Source: Crossaster papposus (taxonomy: Eukaryota; Echinodermata; Asteroidea; Velatida; Solasteridae). Taken from it: a stretch of DNA of 64,000 nucleotides. Shown here piece by piece: positions 1-12,320 of this stretch. Positions within the stretch are counted from its first letter, which is position 1. Each line of letters starts with the position of its first letter. The notes under the pieces are model-generated. The model was not told where the DNA came from, ran no database searches, and saw nothing but the letters and a program-made list of their open reading frames with translations. The position numbers and the translations under genes are program-made. Location: the NCBI GenBank assembly GCA_037893245.1, contig JBAIAA010000519.1, positions 124,001-188,000 on the forward strand. The letters run 5' to 3'.

Positions 1-1027
1 TAAATGGACCAACTGAATTAAATCAACTCAACTGAATTAAATGTGATTTGACATTTTGTCAATAAAGAGGTTTCCACTGCATGAGGAAAATGGAAAGAAA
101 TTTGAAGTGTGCAAAAACTGGTAGAGCAAAACCCTGAGCTTCAACCTCTGTGCACTGTGCAGGTGTAAACATTCATTTCTCCCCCTCGTTTTTCTAATTT
201 ATTAAACGGGTGATCTCTTAATAAGCAAGGGCGACCTGGCAATCACCAAGGTAGAAAAAAACACACCTCCAAGCCACGGCCTGACAGATGCTTTTACGAT
301 CCCTGGTAGTGAGAGATTTGGTGGGTGTCACGCAGCGATGATAAGGAAGTGTTAAGAAGGAGTGAATATTTTAACAGACTGAACCACAAGGTTCGAACGA
401 GAGTATCCGTTCGTTGGTGCGTAATGATGAAAAATGTATGATGTGTGGTGGACAGTTCAAAGATGAATGAGATTATGTGTACATGTACCGGTACATGTAC
501 CTCACTTTATGAGACTCCATCACAATATTTTATTTATGTACACATGTGTTAGCACACAAACACTTTGAAGTGTCCATGTCTAAAAATCCAGCATGTTCAT
601 GTCTAAATTATTATTATTATTATTATTATTATTAAACAAGACGAATCAGGTAGAGTGGGAAGAGTGCAAGCACTATAAGTTGCTTCTCGGCAACCCCCAC
701 ATACCTGAAACGTCGAAGACAAAACATGAAACAGACTGAAGACAACACACATTCGCATTTTTGTATCACTGTGGAGACATGGCTTTGTTCTCGTGTACAA
801 AATGGTAAGAAAATCGAGCACGTTTTTCAAAATGATCCCATTTTAACCATATTTTTTTTCTTGGGTTGAAATTTCGACCCAATATACCCTATATTATACC
901 CTAACCCAAACCCTAACCCTAACCCACATCCTAATCCTAGTTTTTGAGTAATTTAAGTAAAATCCAAAAATCTAATTCGTGAAATTCCCAGTGGAGATCT
1001 AATTCGTGAAATTCCCAGTGGAGACCT
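1..1027. other. Gene-free stretch with simple repeats
   Basis: I see no convincing coding exon here. It contains an ATT microsatellite at about 606-634, a short run of CCCTAA-type motifs at about 898-929 that looks like a degenerate interstitial telomeric sequence, and a 27-bp direct duplication at 971-997 and 998-1024. Palindromic GTACATGTAC words, common throughout the window, occur near 480-500. Short open frames here are low complexity or uninterpretable. Confidence 0.6.
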
Positions 1028-1107
1028 ATTCATCTATAGAAATTTACCCTCCGGAGACGTTTTGTCTCCATTGTACACATTGTGTTCATGTCTCCAGAGG
1101 GTACCGT
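1025..1107. repeat. Short foldback repeat, family K, copy 1
   Basis: About 80 bp beginning with ATTCATCTATAGAAATT and containing a GGAGAC / GTCTCC inverted pair. The same arrangement recurs at 57,982-58,062 inside intron 7 of the CNTNAP-like gene, which identifies it as a dispersed repeat. Family unknown. Confidence 0.55.
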
Positions 1108-2796
1108 ATTTCGCACCACACAAACAAACACACACACACAAAAGAAAACAAACTTGACAATAAAGAATAAGAGACAGGGTTTATTTGTCAAATGTATTAA
1201 TCCTAACAGTCCTGAATCTTCCAATTTCAATGATTTTGCATGCACCCATAGGAGTTATTGTCCATGGAATATCCTCTCATTGGACTAGCATCTATGATAG
1301 GCCAGCAGATTCGGTGATTAATTATTATGCAAAACAAGACTGCATGTTGGTCTCAAGATTCTGTCCAATCAGCAGGCACTGTCCATCGTGATATCGCTTC
1401 TTCCGTTACCAGTTGCTATGGCACAAAACACGGCAGCCAAATTGGCCAATCAGCAGCTTTGTCCACATTTCTGCTCCAAATGACTTCCGATTGACTCGCA
1501 CACGGGGTTGCATAAAATTAACATATCTAGATGTTATCAGACATTCAAAATTGAGTTTTGATGTCCACTGCCATCCAACTCATAAATGAGCGCATCTCTG
1601 CATGCATCTCGGCAATCAGCATTGATTTAAAACACCAAATTTATTTTTTGGGGGGTTATTTTGATGTTGCCATCATTTCATTTTGCTCTGAAAAAATTTA
1701 TTGTTAGGAAATGAATTTAAATGACCAAAGCGTGAAAATCTGTGTGATTTGGGAAAACCTATAATATGTGAAAATAAACAGTGTTATCAGAAGATTTGCA
1801 AACTACACACTCTTCAGCATAAATGTTCCAAATCATGATCCAAACATCCCTGTGGTACAAGTATCATGTGACAGAAATTGTGGACTTCGGATGAGAAAAT
1901 TAACGCGCCAACACGTCCCCCCCCCCCCCCCAAAAAAAAAAAAGGAGGAAAAAAATTAAGAAAAAAACCCAAACACCACAAAACGAGCACGTTTCCTTGT
2001 TTACTCATACAGACATTTATATAAGGGGGGTAATCGTGTTACTAATGGATGGATGGACAGGGTGATGGAGAGATTGGGGGAGGATAAGGGATGGGGAGAT
2101 TGGGGGGAACGGTTAATAAGAGTATCGTCTACAAAATTGCCAGGGAGGGGAAAGTGCAGTCCACTACCTCCACTTTTAGTCTAGGGGCAAAGATATGATT
2201 CGGGGGGGGGGGGGGGGGGGGAGGGGGAAATGAGCATCAAGTTTGGCCGAGTGTTCGTGATGACGAGCTTGGGTTTGGGGATTAAGCGGGTATGACTAGA
2301 TTATTTACACTGCCCGGTAAAAAACTTGGGGGGAGGGGTTGTAAATTTCATGGGAGGGAAAAGAGGTGGGGGCGAGTTGTGGGTTTAAAATGTCAAAGTA
2401 AAATAAAATTAATGCTGCAAGAATGAGTGATGAAATGCCCATTGTGCCTTATGTGTAAGATGACAAAAAAAATGGTTCCCGGAGATGGTATAACAGGGAT
2501 CGTGTCTTCGCCAGGGATGGTGTCTCCGCCAAGGATGTCAATTAATGTATCTGGGTCTCGTGTCATGTTTCTTTTTGTGTGAAGCTCATCAATATTCGTG
2601 ACAATGATGGTTGGGAATATCTGATGTCAAAAACATTTTATGCGTCATGTTTTATCAGATATGTACCGTACTTTTGGAGGTCTATTCTTTTGTGGTTTAG
2701 TCAAGAACTGAGTAATGATGCCCACAGCAGCTTGGACAGACCAAAATTGCAATAAAAAAAAAAATTAAAAAACGAAAAAAACAAACCAAAAGACTA
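1108..2796. other. Gene-free stretch with homopolymers
   Basis: No supported gene. It contains a poly-C/poly-A junction near 1,917-1,943, a G-rich region from 2,030 to 2,400 and an uninterrupted run of 20 G at 2,202-2,221. ORFs of 60-70 codons on both strands have no recognisable motif. Confidence 0.5.
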
Positions 2797-3079
2797 TTAA
2801 AAGGTAGGATACACCGTTGGTAAATGCTTGAATTATCATAAATTGGTGGATTTGGGAGGTTGGATTTTATCGTTTTACTGACCTGTCTGAAGTTTTAGAA
2901 TCATGGATGCTGATAAAAGCAAGAAAAACGGCGTTTGTTGTCAACAGCTTGTTTTTGTGTGTTTTTCCGCGATCGCCTCCTGGCATGCCTACAATCCATA
3001 TTTACTTTCAAATAATGGTAAGTAAAATATTTCTTAATAATTTGGTAGTAACATTTTTTAATATCTGCAAATGATGTAC
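2797..3079 (+). mobile_element. TTAA-flanked MITE, family A, copy 1 (partial)
   Basis: It starts TTAA then AGGTAGGATACACC and continues with the family A body (inner landmarks: GGATTTGGG, ACTGACCTGTC, AAAAACGGCGTTTGTT). It ends in the TTCTTAATAATTTGGTAGTAA block but lacks a clean right terminus. The central hairpin is deleted. Family A has 13 recognisable copies in the window. No coding capacity. Confidence 0.85.
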
Positions 3080-5442
3080 ATGTCCATACCGGTACATCTT
3101 CCTTTCAGTTCCATTTTCCACAACATGTCTTAAATTATAGTTGAACAAAGAAATAAACTGGAATGGGATTTTAATATTCACCCTGTTGAACACAAACCAG
3201 GGCCGAGTACATGTACATATACTGGTTTGTACCGGGTGCTTCTGATCACAGACTAATAAATAAACTTCCACAAACACTAATGGTAAATTTGCCCACTTCC
3301 GAAATTTGATGTGTGTTTGAGACACACATCAAATAATTTTTTTGTATTTCATCATCTTTTTATTTCTTATAAATTGTGTGGGGGGGGGGGGGGGGGGGGG
3401 GGCGACTGTTTTGGGGGGCCAATTTTTAGGAGGCGACTATTGAAGTGCTATTAAAGTGTAAACAAAAGAAAGGGTTAAAACGGTACTTTTATTACACTAG
3501 AAAACATTGTAAGTAACATTGTCCCTTTAAAGATCTCATTTCCTAGACACTATGATCACCTTCCACTCTTCCTTGACGACCAGTCTGGTCTGGTTTGGTT
3601 ACAGAGTAATGAGGCATCTGACAGGGTGCACTACATGTAACAACGCCTCGGTGGTGTTGTAGCCTTTGAATACAAAAAATTCAAACCAAACTTTAGGCGA
3701 ATCAAACGGTGGCCCTTTCCCCTTTGTTATTGGCGGTGCTGTTGTACTTTCCATTCTGTATAGGGCCATGTGACGCATCAGACTCTAAAATGTCACTCAA
3801 GTGTGCATAAATATTTATATACGGCGCGAGATCGTGAGAGATTGCTTGCTCGTTCGTAATGATCCCCCCCCCCCCCCCCCCCATGGCTGCATCTAATGAG
3901 GATGCCTCATTGTGCATAGTCCATTGAATTCGCATGTATGCAGTGAATCCCGAGCCTTGCTTCATACAATGTGATTCAAGAAAAAAATGATGTAGTCCTG
4001 TTTTTACTTTAAGAAATCATTAGGTTCCAACAGGTTCCTGTGGGATCTTATCCCAGGGTTGGTTGTCAAGCCTCGTGCCCATCCATCCTTCAATGACGAC
4101 CAGTGCGATCTAGTTACAACAAGTAACAGGCAGTGACAACCTACCAAGCTCATGCCAAACAAAGGGAAGAAAACTATACACATGTACACTGTACTGACAC
4201 ACAGAGCACTATGGCTGCTCTGATGCAAGTTGAGAACAATCACCCCGCGGCTTTAATACAAATCTACAATTCTCCTCGCCTCCTCGCAACCAAATCCATC
4301 TGCGATCAGTCTAATGTTTCCAGGGGATTGTCCCTGACAAGTCTCGGGGGAAGACCCAGACAGATCTGCCACCTGTTCAGGTAATGGTGTACGACATTTG
4401 TCCTCTTTTCTTTTATTTCTAAAATGTCTAAATTCTCTAATTCTAAAATAGCTACCGGGTACCGGTAAGTCCACCTCTTCTCAATCCCCTTCTCCTCCAC
4501 AATCCCCCCTTAAAAAATTTTGTTTTTGTTTACATCAACCACCCCACAAAAAACCCTCAAAACAACAACTTAGTCTATAGCTAAATACATGCATAAGACA
4601 AACATTGTACATGTACTGTACACTATAAATCCTAACTATTAGCCTGGTCTCAATTTACTACCTGGCTGCTGCTTACAATTACACAGAACTTGACAGAAGT
4701 CAATGTAAAGTGGCTACAGCCAAACTACCATAGGCTTATGTGTAAAGTCTAGCCAAAGCAATTAATTCGTACACGACCTTACTCATCAACAATTTATTCA
4801 CTCTCAAAATTTGGACACAATGCAATATTAACTGCCCATTTTTTTATTTTATGATACTAGCAGGTGCAAATTTGACAAAGACAAAATAAAACTCGGCAGC
4901 ATCCGTCATATAGATTTGTGGGGCCTTCCCTCACTATTTACTTTATTAAATAGGCCATAAGCTCGGCCAGCTCTTCAACATGACACTAGAATGACAAAGA
5001 AGACAAATAGAGTCTGCTGCGCAAACTCAATTGCTGGTGTTTATCTAGTGTGGATTCTACACAGCTCCCAGCCAGGACCAGACTACCGGAGTACCGGGGA
5101 CCATCTGTCAACATTTCATGCGGAAGGGCAGCAGATATACCCCGGGCCCTTTCTGATTCATAGATATTTTGTTTACTCTTGGTGGGTTTCGTGCTCATTA
5201 AGAAACTAGTCTTGTCGGGCATTGCAAATTTGATAAATTACATTTGAATAGAAGTATTCTTCGTCAATCAGACAGTATACATGCTACATGTACTGTGTTT
5301 ATTTTATATCGTGGTTTTAAAAACCTTCGTTTTTCCACAATATTAACAAGTACAGAAATGAGCTGATACAAAGTAAAAATGTTCGTTTTTATGATTCCGT
5401 GTTAAAGCTAGGCAAAGCCAGAGATGAATGCACTTGATCCTT
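3080..5442. other. Gene-free stretch with poly-G and poly-C
   Basis: No supported gene. It holds a run of 23 G at 3,380-3,402 and a run of 19 C at 3,864-3,882. The minus-strand frame near 4,990-5,220 has protein-like composition but no splice-site pair or family match that I can recognise, so I leave it unannotated. Confidence 0.5.
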
Positions 5443-5516
5443 CACCTCAAACAGTGCCCCTCACCTCAAACAGTGCCCCCTCACCTCAAACAGTGCCCCT
5501 CACCTCAAACAGTGCC
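5443..5516. repeat. Short minisatellite, four units
   Basis: Four consecutive units of about 19-20 bp of the form CACCTCAAACAGTGCCCC. This explains the repetitive peptide in the overlapping open frame, which should not be called a gene. Confidence 0.8.
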
Positions 5517-5655
5517 TCCACACCCCAGCAGCAGCTGGTCCAATCCATGCATCACGTCTACTGGACTAAACCCTAAACTAAGCTTTCAGAGAAATTATCA
5601 TCCAGTTGGAGACCAAAAATGAGCTTGTACAGCCTAAAATATATCTGTTTTTCAA

Positions 5656-6151
5656 TAAAGACGTGTTCGCACTGGACTTTTGGGGGAAAGGTTTTAATGA
5701 GACGATGGTAAAATAAAAAATGGTCAAATGTTACCACTGTTTCGCACTTGGACTTTCGACACGGGAAAATTTTACCAAAACCGCGGGAGAAGTAGCCGAG
5801 CTGTCCTAATAATGACTCATGTGATCACAATGCAATGTGCATGCATCAGTGCGCGCACGTAAACAATGCAAAGAGCGCATGCGCGGTGTCTCGTGTAGCA
5901 TGAAATCGCACTAGGGGGCCGGATGTACGTTTTCCTGAGACGCTTTTACCGACTCGCGCTGTTCGCACTGGACTTATCATCTAGGGAAAAGTTGCCTGGG
6001 TAAAAGTTTTCCGGTAAAAGTAACCACTGGACTCGGGAAAAGTAACCGAGAGGAAAACGTCCAAGGCTGTCCGCACTGGACTTAAAATTGGAAAAGTACC
6101 CATCGTCTCGGTAAGTTTTATCAAAAAAATTCCTGTGCGAACAGGGCTTTA
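5656..6151. mobile_element. Non-autonomous TIR element, family N, copy 1
   Basis: The ends are inverted copies of TAAAG.C.TGTTCGCAC: plus strand at 5,656 and its reverse complement ending at 6,151. The TTCGCACTGGACTT motif recurs internally near 5,950 and 6,070, suggesting nested or internally duplicated copies. A related element with ends AGCCGCGTTCGCATTGGACTT lies at 56,729-56,958. No transposase. The superfamily is not determinable, although TA at the ends would fit a TA-targeting element. Confidence 0.65.
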
Positions 6152-8289
6152 GGCATTTCCCCAATCCGTAAATTGAATCCTTGATTATAAACTCCCATTT
6201 ATGTACATGTACAAAGTTGCAAATAAACAGCATTTAATTTGTGTGAGAACCATAGTTACGCAAAGTTTAAATCCAAGCAAATTTCTTGTCACCACATCGT
6301 GTTAATCACAACTCAATCACTAGGTGGGTCACAAGTTACATTGTAAATCCCAAATAACAGTAATTAAATGCCTTTGTTAACATTTCACTTACACACAGGT
6401 GATCTCAGACTGAGACTTATGATTCAAATTGCGATGAGTTTGCACTGAATAGAATGTTAGCGCTTTCTAGTAAACCAAATTTATTTGAAATTTTAATCAT
6501 CAATCTTCCTTTCAAATTTTTGAAAAAACGTGTACAGGTTGTGTCAAATGCCACACTTTTACACTTCATGTATGACCGGTAGCTCCTACGGTATATCTTA
6601 AAGGGAATATACATGTACAAAAAAATGCAAACATCAAAACAATTAAATGACTAGAGATTATCACAAAATATTTTACTGGACTGTAAATGAATGCCTGAAA
6701 CATCCTGTAAAATCATGGCTCCTGGTCTGCTGTTATTTTCAAGTAAAGTGGTAATTTTGTATCAATTTCCAATGTTGGTCGGCCAGCTTTGTTCAAATAG
6801 GGCCTACTGCTCCTAATTTTTCATGTTTCCTTTTTTCCGTATTTTCTTTGCAATTGATTACACACCTGTGAAGGGGCATTTAATTACCTGACCTTACATT
6901 TACCTACATTGCAACATCTATAAATTGCTATGATTCATCTTAAGTGGGGTCAGGGAACCCGACTACAAGAACATGATTGGTTTTCTTGATTTTTTTTCCT
7001 CAGAATCGACACGTTTTTGTACAAACCCAAAACGTGAAGCACGTCAGTGTAACATTTTTTGCTAGAACTACCCCCCCCCCCCCCAACAAAATCCACCCAT
7101 TTCTGAAAAATACAGCAAAAGCAAACATTTGTACAGTCCCTTTAAATAACAACAACTACTAGGGTACATGATCTTTGTCAGGCTGACACATGTTTAACTT
7201 GATCATTGCCTTTCAGAAATGAACATTTGAATTCAATCTAAACAAAGTTATTCAAATATATACCGTTCTAAAATGGTACCGTTCCATTGGGAAAATTTGT
7301 ACGCATGCCTAGAAATCAACGATAGAAATTGCTTTCATCTGGGGCAAGTTGGCAAACCAATGGTTCTGGCTGATCACTTTAGCACGTTTTCTTAATTTAT
7401 TTTGTTTGGTTTAGGCACACAGAGGGGGTTACAGACAGTCTGATCTAGGGGTGCAATTTGTTTTTTCTTTTTGGCCGCCAGAGGTTCAAGCTTTGTCTAG
7501 GGGTCGGGTGGCGGATCAAATAATAACGGAGGAAATTGGGCACACATGACCGACCGACCCGACCAGAGAAAAGCATGAATGATGTGTATTGTAATCCCCC
7601 CCCTTTGCCTCATGACAGAATGTCTCCCGCTGGGTAGGGCACTCTAGTGTTCTACTCAATTGCACAAGCTCAAATGAACTGGAAAATAGCAAAAGATTAA
7701 CAGACTAAAGAACAAAAAAGAAAAAAAAAACAATTGGCAAAAATTAATAAATGTACCCAAAAAAACCTGGTTAAAACAAAGAAATCTCTTTTTTTTTGTT
7801 AAATGAGGTTTAATACAAAACAGCAAATTCATAAAAATTTCACTACTAATAATAAGGTCAGTTCAATGAGCCTTGTCTGAATTCAAGTTTAGGAAATCAA
7901 ACTAAACAATTATTCCATCCACATGCAATGTGTCCAAGAAGTTTAAATGGACAAATTGGTTCTTTGATGCAATTTAATGATGCTTATCCCCTGGGTTTGG
8001 CTTGAAGTACACATTGTAATTTGGCAAATGACAGGTTTGGCTGAATAAAAGGCTGTGAAGTATGCCCAGATACATTCAGGGCACCACTTACCGGTATGTA
8101 TCACACTCGGCAGTAATTCATTTCACCCGAAGCGACGAAAGATTAATGATGTACATGTATGATGCGCTTCACGATGCGATACAATGTATGGGGTATCGAG
8201 AACAAAGGGTAACAATAATGACAATGGTACATGTATCCCACAAGATCTCCTTTAGAAATCTAGGTAATTACAAATCTACAGTAAGCAAT
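6152..8289. other. Gene-free stretch
   Basis: AT-rich with a poly-C tract at about 7,072-7,084. No exon with paired splice sites, RNA gene or TIR element is recognisable. Confidence 0.5.
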
Positions 8290-8998
8290 GCAACATTTTA
8301 TGCGAGGCGTTCTGGCAAAATGAGACGGAACTGGGCACAGGGCATACCGGTAGTGGAGAAAGCTGCAAAATAATGAATAATGGGTGATTTTTTTAATTTT
8401 CAGATTTATTGTTATTTGTAATCTTTGGCAAGCCTTTGAACTATATTTGGTTAAGAAAAAGCATGGAAGTAGTGTAATAAAAGTGATTAAAAAAAAAGCA
8501 ATTGGCATTTTTCCATATTTATACTGTACAAAACTCAAAACTTCTAAGATCTTTTTCTAAACATTATACTTTTGCGTAATTTCATAGAGCTGCTTAAGCA
8601 GAAAAATGTGCTTAAGCACAAAACTCTTGCTTATTAAAATAAGGTTACAAGCAAAAATTCCACTTGATTGTTATGCTAAGCTAAAAACAGCTAAGTTCTA
8701 ATCACAAATGATGTACATGTACATCACATGGAGTTGTGGCTGTTAAGCTCATTTTACTAAGCAATAAAGTTTTGTGCTTAAGCAATGTTTGTGCTTAAGC
8801 AGCTCTATGAAATTGGCCCCTGCTAATAACTGCGAACATTGAACAGCCATAACTTGTTAACGGATTGTCCGATTGAAGCGCAACAAACAGCATTGTAAGG
8901 AGAATTTGACCCTCTCTTCCAATACTTGAGAGAACCCTCCTTTCAACCTCTGCCCAGTTCCGTCTCATTTTGCCAGAACCCCTCACAAATGTCTACAT
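8290..8998. mobile_element. TIR element with a nested MITE inside
   Basis: A perfect 27-bp inverted repeat (8,310-8,336 and 8,952-8,978, containing TGGCAAAATGAGACGG) with imperfect outward extension ACATTT...GAGG defines an element of about 700 bp. A family D MITE (8,577-8,820) lies inside it and probably inserted later. There is no transposase-like frame. Family unknown. Confidence 0.65.
8577..8820. mobile_element. MITE, family D, copy 1
   Basis: The ends are inverted versions of GGCCAATTTCATAGAGCTGC followed by TTAAGCACA motifs. The right end is complete (AGCAGCTCTATGAAATTGGCCCC) and the left lacks the terminal GGGGCC. Multiple internal GCTTAAGCA words are shared with the copies at 15,067, 37,575, 38,113 and 48,445. 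Confidence 0.8.
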
Positions 8999-11731
8999 TT
9001 TGTTCATACAAAAGATAATGCCTAAAGATGTACAATGTACCATAAATTCTCTACATTGTCCTTGTTGGCATCACGCTGTTACCATACTCATTCATATTTT
9101 AAAAATGAGAAAGACTGACTTTGTTTTCTTTTTCTGTTGGTCATTATTAAAGGTTTTCTCAGTACAGTGGTACATGTACACTTGTAACAACAATTTGTTC
9201 TAAACAATAAACTTGTGTTGCATTCATGTAGTTAAGAAAATGAAAGCTAAATACTCATTTTTCTCGCTTCCAGAATTTGGTTCAACACTAGATTCTGGAC
9301 CCCTCAAGGGTACCCCCTTCATTTTTTACTGATAACCCTAACCCCAATTTTATTCTAAAAGTCTCTTTCAAGTCCACAATCCGTTACCTCTTCCCGCATC
9401 TTTTGTTCGCAGGTCCCCAGTGAGTATGGAAGGTTCGTACACACACAAAAGGAAAAATCCTTAGGTCTCCTCCTAATCCCAATATTTGCAAGACTCTTTT
9501 CTGCGGTGCAACAACCTCTTCGGGCAATTTCATTATGATGGTGGAACTGGGGAGGGAAGGGGAGGACGACCGAGGCGACACTACCATCTAATACACTCCC
9601 GTTTTGGGCTCCCGCAATGAATCACACACCTTATTAAATTTTGATTTTCCTATACATACAAGTATTTTTTTTTAAGGGGGGGGGGGGGGGGGGGGGGTGG
9701 GTTCTATCCATTTGTGATAAAACCCCTTTGTCTTCAGATTCCGTCCCTCTAAATTTGAATGCCCGAGGGGGGTTGAGTCATAAGCTAATTGTCTCGGCAA
9801 AGTGGACCACTCTCCCAAAATGGTGAGTATATCTTTGAAGTTCCCGGCTTTTTTTAGGATTGGAAAAAAATTAGGTGAATTGATTTATTGATTTTGAGAT
9901 AAGAGTTGAAGCCAAGGTTCATTAGACTGATGTACAAATTAAATGCACTGTACTTTTAAACACCTTGCACATTCAGGATGTACCGGTATGGTACATGACT
10001 ACATGTACAATATTTTTCTTATTTTTAAAACTATTTTCTGTAATTAAATTTAATTATATATTTCTCAATCTTACACTTCTCATTTTAGATTAAGGATTGA
10101 GAAATTATTTTAATTTAGCACACTTTATGAAAAGATGGTCATCGTGAAATAATGTATGCTACTGACATTGTTTAATTAATTTTATTTTGCAATGAACATT
10201 TAATTTGTAATACAAATTACTTCACAATTATTTTTAGGCCAAATACAAAAAAAAAAAAAATTCTCATTTTTAAAATTATAAACAAACAAAATTACGAAAA
10301 TCTGTGGCATTTTCACATCGACACTTTTCTCCCCATAACATAATAAATGTTTTTTTCTTTTGCAGTTTTTTTCAGAGTACAGTATGCAGGAGTGGAGTCT
10401 AATTATCATAATATCTTACCGGTATATAATTCTACAAAACAAAAAATACAAATACTAAAAAAAAGTGCCCACATCATCCTTTTGAAAAACAATCTGGGCT
10501 TGTGGAAATACTGTAGGTAGATATTCTCTTGTCTCCATAATTGAGTTATATTTAGTGGGGGTAGTGTAGGATACGGAAACTTGGACTACTGATACTGATA
10601 GGTGACAATAAAGTTATAACAAAATTGTGCACATATAGCAATGTCTCCCAGGTGACCTATTCTTGTTAATTATTATTTCCACTAATGTAATCTTACAAAA
10701 CACAACCCCCCCCCCCCCCCCCCATAACAAAACACCTGGCATGAAGCACCGTAAATCACACAATTATTTTTACCTACCTCAACTTAGAGAAGAAAAACAA
10801 CAAGCCTGGAGGAAAGTTGACCGAGTCCAGGGATCACAAGCTGACTTCAACTGAACACACTTCAAGAAGAGTGACGACCCGAATTGATGGAATGGGCCCA
10901 GAGTAGACGCTATAACCAACAACTCTCCTCGAACAGGGCTTTAAAGCAATCTTGCCATCCCTCATCAGAATACTGCTGCATCATCTTCAAATCCTCATCC
11001 TCGTCATCAATTCATCACCATCTCAAAATCCCACATCCAGACATTTTTTTTCCCCGATTGTTTTCACATTCCAATCGTGTTCGTAAGAATCGAGAGAGCA
11101 AGATCTGTTGAGATGGACAAAATTACTTCCGGGTTTCGGTACATTAACCCCCCAATGGAGCGTGTATAGGATGATGATCTTTGAATTTAATGGTTTCGTC
11201 CCTTCGATGTTAGTGAATTGTCTGCAGGGGGATTATTGATTATGAATTGAGAAAAGGGCTGCGCGCGATGAGCAAGGGTGAGTTTAACAGCGATTATGCA
11301 GGCTAGGTTTTCAGTTTCACAAATTTGTAGAACAGTTAGAAAAAAAAAGCTGAATTGTTTCCAGTACCCCGCAGGGAAACTTGGTGTGATTTTACCAATC
11401 GATAGGGCATTATGCTGTTCGTGTAATTAGTATTTTTCTAAGGTGGCTCAGAGGTACGCCGTCGGAGCACATTACAATAATGTATGCAAATCTGTCATGG
11501 TGTTAGGAATTTAATCAAGTTACTAGGCTGCCAAACTGGAACGATCTCGCTCAGATGTTTGTGGGCATTTTATCAAATCAGTCACTGGGCATTTTTTTTT
11601 CAATGTCAGAAATTGTGTGAATTAGTAATGTTTACATATAAGAAACAAAATGCTTCAGTGTGTAATTGTTGGCTGCAAAAGTGGCAAGTGTTGCATCAAT
11701 GTCATTTAATAATAAATCTGACTAAACGAAT
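8999..11731. other. Gene-free stretch with two homopolymers
   Basis: A run of 22 G at 9,676-9,697 and a run of 18 C at 10,706-10,723. Protein-like minus-strand frames near 9,390-9,590 and 10,920-11,040 (the latter acidic, with QQYSDEGWQDCFKALFEE) lack convincing splice-site pairs. They are left as unproven. Confidence 0.45.
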
Positions 11732-12095
11732 TTAAAAGGTAGGATACATCATTGGTGATTGCTTGAATTATCAGGAATGGATTTGGGGGTTGAATTTTAT
11801 AATAAATATCGTTTAACTGACCTGTCGGAAGTTTTACAATCATGAATGCCGAGGGGGAAAAAAGCAAGAAAAACGGCATTCATTTTCAACCGGCGCCGGG
11901 CAGTTGTTGTTTTTCTTGTTTTTTAAGCGATCGCTGTATGGTGATCATGATTTTGTTTATAAAATTTAATTTTTCGGAACAATTACAGGATACCTAGCGC
12001 ACTCATTTTGCTGGATGCCAGTAGAATCATTTACTTAATAAGTAAGATATTTCTTAATAATTCGGTAGTAAATGTTTTCATATTTGCAAATGGTG
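11732..12095 (+). mobile_element. TTAA-flanked MITE, family A, copy 2
   Basis: It begins TTAAAAGGTAGGATACATC and runs through the complete body to GCAAATGGTG. The last 15 or so bases of its right TIR are replaced by the start of the family C element at 12,096. It shows the inner landmarks AACCGGCG and AGCGATCGC. Confidence 0.85.
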
Positions 12096-12320
12096 TTAAC
12101 CCTAACCCTCCAAGGTATTTTGGCTAGACACCCTGCCAGATGCAGCAAAGTGCACCATTTATCAAAGTGACAACCTTGCCCAGGTCAGAAATATCAAGGT
12201 CAAACTGCCCTGGCATTGTTTCAATGGGGATAGTCTTACTGTGGTAATGTATGCACTGGTGTTGACAGCTGAAGTGCACCTGGCTACATGTACATGTATG
12301 TCTGGTAGGGTTAGGGTTAA
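12096..12320. mobile_element. TTAA-flanked MITE, family C, telomere-like ends
   Basis: A 225-bp unit with perfect 14-bp inverted ends TTAACCCTAACCCT / AGGGTTAGGGTTAA. It lies exactly between two family A copies, and its right TTAA is the left TTAA of copy 3. The ends look like telomere repeats but are in inverted orientation, so a transposable element is the simpler reading. Only one copy in this window, so the family is provisional. Confidence 0.7.

Noticed and set aside
898-929. Telomere at or near the window start
   Set aside because: Only a few irregular CCCTAA units. Better explained as a short interstitial telomere-like sequence.
9384-9587. Minus-strand frame with MKLPEEVVAPQKRVLQILGLGG
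   Set aside because: Protein-like composition only. No splice pair, homologue or second exon found.
10920-11040. Acidic minus-strand frame with QQYSDEGWQDCFKALFEE
   Set aside because: Reads like protein, but there is no clear acceptor, donor or family, so it is not annotated as a gene.
12096-12320. Interstitial telomeric fusion site
   Set aside because: The CCCTAA-like ends are inverted, exactly bounded by TTAA and enclose unique sequence, which fits a MITE better.
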